NCBI GenBank assembly: GCA_016793165.1
Contig: JAEULA010000052.1
Span: 1 to 64,000 of the forward strand
DNA length: 64,000 nucleotides
Reading direction: 5' to 3'
Source of the DNA: Alphaproteobacteria bacterium
GTDB lineage: Bacteria > Pseudomonadota > Alphaproteobacteria > CACIAM-22H2
Part shown: positions 62,779-64,000 of the stretch, piece by piece
How positions within the stretch are numbered: position 1 is the first letter of the stretch
How the letters are laid out: every line of letters starts with the position of its first letter
Program-made: the position numbers and the translations under genes
Notes under the pieces: model-generated
What the model was told of the DNA's origin: nothing
Seen by the model: the letters and a program-made list of their open reading frames with translations, nothing else
The model's database searches: none

Positions 62779-64000
62779 ATGACGTTGTCGAGCGTCGCGC
62801 GCGACCAACCTGGCGATAGCGAGGAGCCGGATCAGCCACCCACGCTTGGCCGATCCCTCACGCGCCTCCTGCAACCCGTATTGGCACGACCGCATCGCAT
62901 CCTGTTCGTCGCGCTGGCGGTGGCCCTGGTGGTCCTGGCCGTGATTCAGGTCGTCGTGACCGTGCGCACGAACGTGTGGCAGGGCCAATTCTTCGACGCG
63001 CTCGAGCAGCGCGATGTCGCTCGTGCGCTGAATCTCGCCCTGGCATTCGTCGGTCTCGCAGCCGCGGCGACCGCCTGCTATGCCGCCCAGATCTACGTCA
63101 AGATGCGGGCGCAGACCGAATGGCGGCGGGCGTTGACGACGTTGCTCCTTGGCCGCTGGCTGACGCCGGGCCGTCCGTACCAGCTCGCCGCGACCGGGGA
63201 TATCGACAACCCCGATCATCGCGCCACCGAGGACACGCGCATGGCGTGCGAGACGTCGGTCGACCTGCTGGCGGGACTCGTGAATGCCGCGCTGCTGCTG
63301 GTCAGCTTCGCGGGCATCCTGTGGTCGCTCTCCGTGCCGCTGCGGCTGCCGATCGGCGTGTCGGTGCCGGGATATCTGCTCTGGGCGGCGCTGCTGTATG
63401 CCGGGCTCGGGTCGCTGACGACGTACCTGATGGGGCGGGCGTTGGTCGGCCTTGCGAACGAACGCAACCGGAGCGAAGGCGACTTCCGCTTCAGCCTCGC
63501 CGGCGTGCGGGAGAACGCGGAGCCGATCGCATTGCTGCGCGGCGAGCAGACGGAGAACGAGCGCCTCGTGCGCCGCTACGGCGCGATCTACTCGATCGCG
63601 CGTCGGCTGATCCGCCGCACCACGATGGTCAGCGGAATCACCGGCGCCTACGCGACGGCGGCCCCCTTCGTCCCGATCCTCGTGACGGCGCCGCAATACC
63701 TCGCAGGCGAGATCTCTTTGGGCGGAATGATGCAGGCCGCCGCGGCCTTCATGCAGGTGCACATCGCCTTGAGCTGGTTCGTGGACAACTTCACCCGCAT
63801 TGCCGACTGGCGCGCCGCCCTCGCACGCATCGCCACCTTCCTCGATTCGATCGACGATCTGGGTGCGGGAATTGGCGAACCCGACGATGCCATCGCGATC
63901 ACCGTGGGTGACGGCCCCTCGATCCGCCTCGTCGATCTGGACGTCGCGGCGCCGAGCGGCGAGATCGTCATCCGGGGCGCGACCGCCGAGATCGCCAGCG
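62779..64000 (+). CDS. SbmA/BacA-like ABC transporter, membrane part and start of the ATPase (truncated)
   Basis: 407 residues are visible before the window ends. After a polar N-terminus (1-36) come membrane segments from about 41 onward (ILFVALAVALVVLAVIQVVV), with NVWQGQFFDALEQRD, QTEWRRALTTLLLGRWL and the family hallmark DIDNPDHRATEDTR (141-154). A nucleotide-binding domain is just beginning (IRLVDLDVAAPSGEIVI). This is the COG4178 type: SbmA/BacA-like importers, here with their own ATPase. Relatives take up peptides, B12 or fatty-acid derivatives. ATG has GGAG four bases upstream; the gene has its own EcfG-type promoter. Confidence 0.85.
   Translation, partial: MTLSSVARDQPGDSEEPDQPPTLGRSLTRLLQPVLARPHRILFVALAVALVVLAVIQVVVTVRTNVWQGQFFDALEQRDVARALNLALAFVGLAAAATACYAAQIYVKMRAQTEWRRALTTLLLGRWLTPGRPYQLAATGDIDNPDHRATEDTRMACETSVDLLAGLVNAALLLVSFAGILWSLSVPLRLPIGVSVPGYLLWAALLYAGLGSLTTYLMGRALVGLANERNRSEGDFRFSLAGVRENAEPIALLRGEQTENERLVRRYGAIYSIARRLIRRTTMVSGITGAYATAAPFVPILVTAPQYLAGEISLGGMMQAAAAFMQVHIALSWFVDNFTRIADWRAALARIATFLDSIDDLGAGIGEPDDAIAITVGDGPSIRLVDLDVAAPSGEIVIRGATAEIAS

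Overview
The window is a 64 kb piece of a very GC-rich alphaproteobacterial chromosome. The evidence is a SciP-like DUF1153 protein, a DUF2336 protein, HisKA_2 kinase architecture, sigma-EcfG-type promoters (GGAAC-N16/17-CGTT), the obgE-proB-proA-nadD-rsfS-rlmH gene order, and an rpmH-rnpA-yidD-yidC-engB-argB operon. Genes are densely packed, and stops commonly overlap the next start as ATGA, GTGA or TTGA. There are two tRNA genes, tRNA-Ser(CGA) and tRNA-Arg(ACG), and no rRNA, CRISPR array or intact insertion sequence. Both ends of the window cut genes.

Layout. 1-2.2 kb: less GC-biased, poorly conserved genes beside tRNA-Ser, including an unusual Mug-type glycosylase. 2.5-9 kb: SciP-like regulator, L21/L27, Obg, proline synthesis (proB, proA), NAD synthesis (nadD), ribosome silencing and modification (rsfS, rlmH). 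9-13 kb: rmuC, a mannonate dehydratase-like gene, ogt and dadA. 13-23 kb: a catabolic block with a crotonase, an Asp/Glu racemase-type enzyme, a complete branched-chain amino-acid-type ABC importer, a VOC protein, two tandem isocitrate lyase/PEP mutase paralogues and an ornithine cyclodeaminase-like enzyme. 23-28 kb: def-fmt-truA facing a dapD-GFA-dapE operon. 28-37 kb: a diguanylate cyclase with a DUF2336 protein, then the rpmH-to-argB operon. 37-54 kb: ggt, rlmI, a two-component system, an anchored surface protein candidate, a second kinase, a disulfide oxidoreductase/TVP38 pair, gpt and an OmpA-like lipoprotein.

The last 9.5 kb after tRNA-Arg (54.5-64 kb) differs: sparser, with many small proteins and low-complexity stretches. 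It holds a bacterioferritin, a protein with about 15 tandem YGQGG repeats resembling eukaryotic FUS-type [G/S]Y[G/S]Q low-complexity domains, a HisKA_2 sensor kinase, a glycine-zipper lipoprotein, a DUF3309 peptide, a YqjD/YqjE-like pair and an SbmA/BacA-like ABC transporter. Five sites there match GGAAC-N16/17-CGTT exactly, four of them in two divergent pairs, and two more differ by one base. I read this stretch as a local general-stress (EcfG) regulon; this is the most interesting part of the window.

The other notable signals are two housekeeping genes that appear to use very rare start codons, AUC for rsfS and CUG for rlmI. Both were inferred from a well-placed Shine-Dalgarno sequence and the absence of any usable canonical start.
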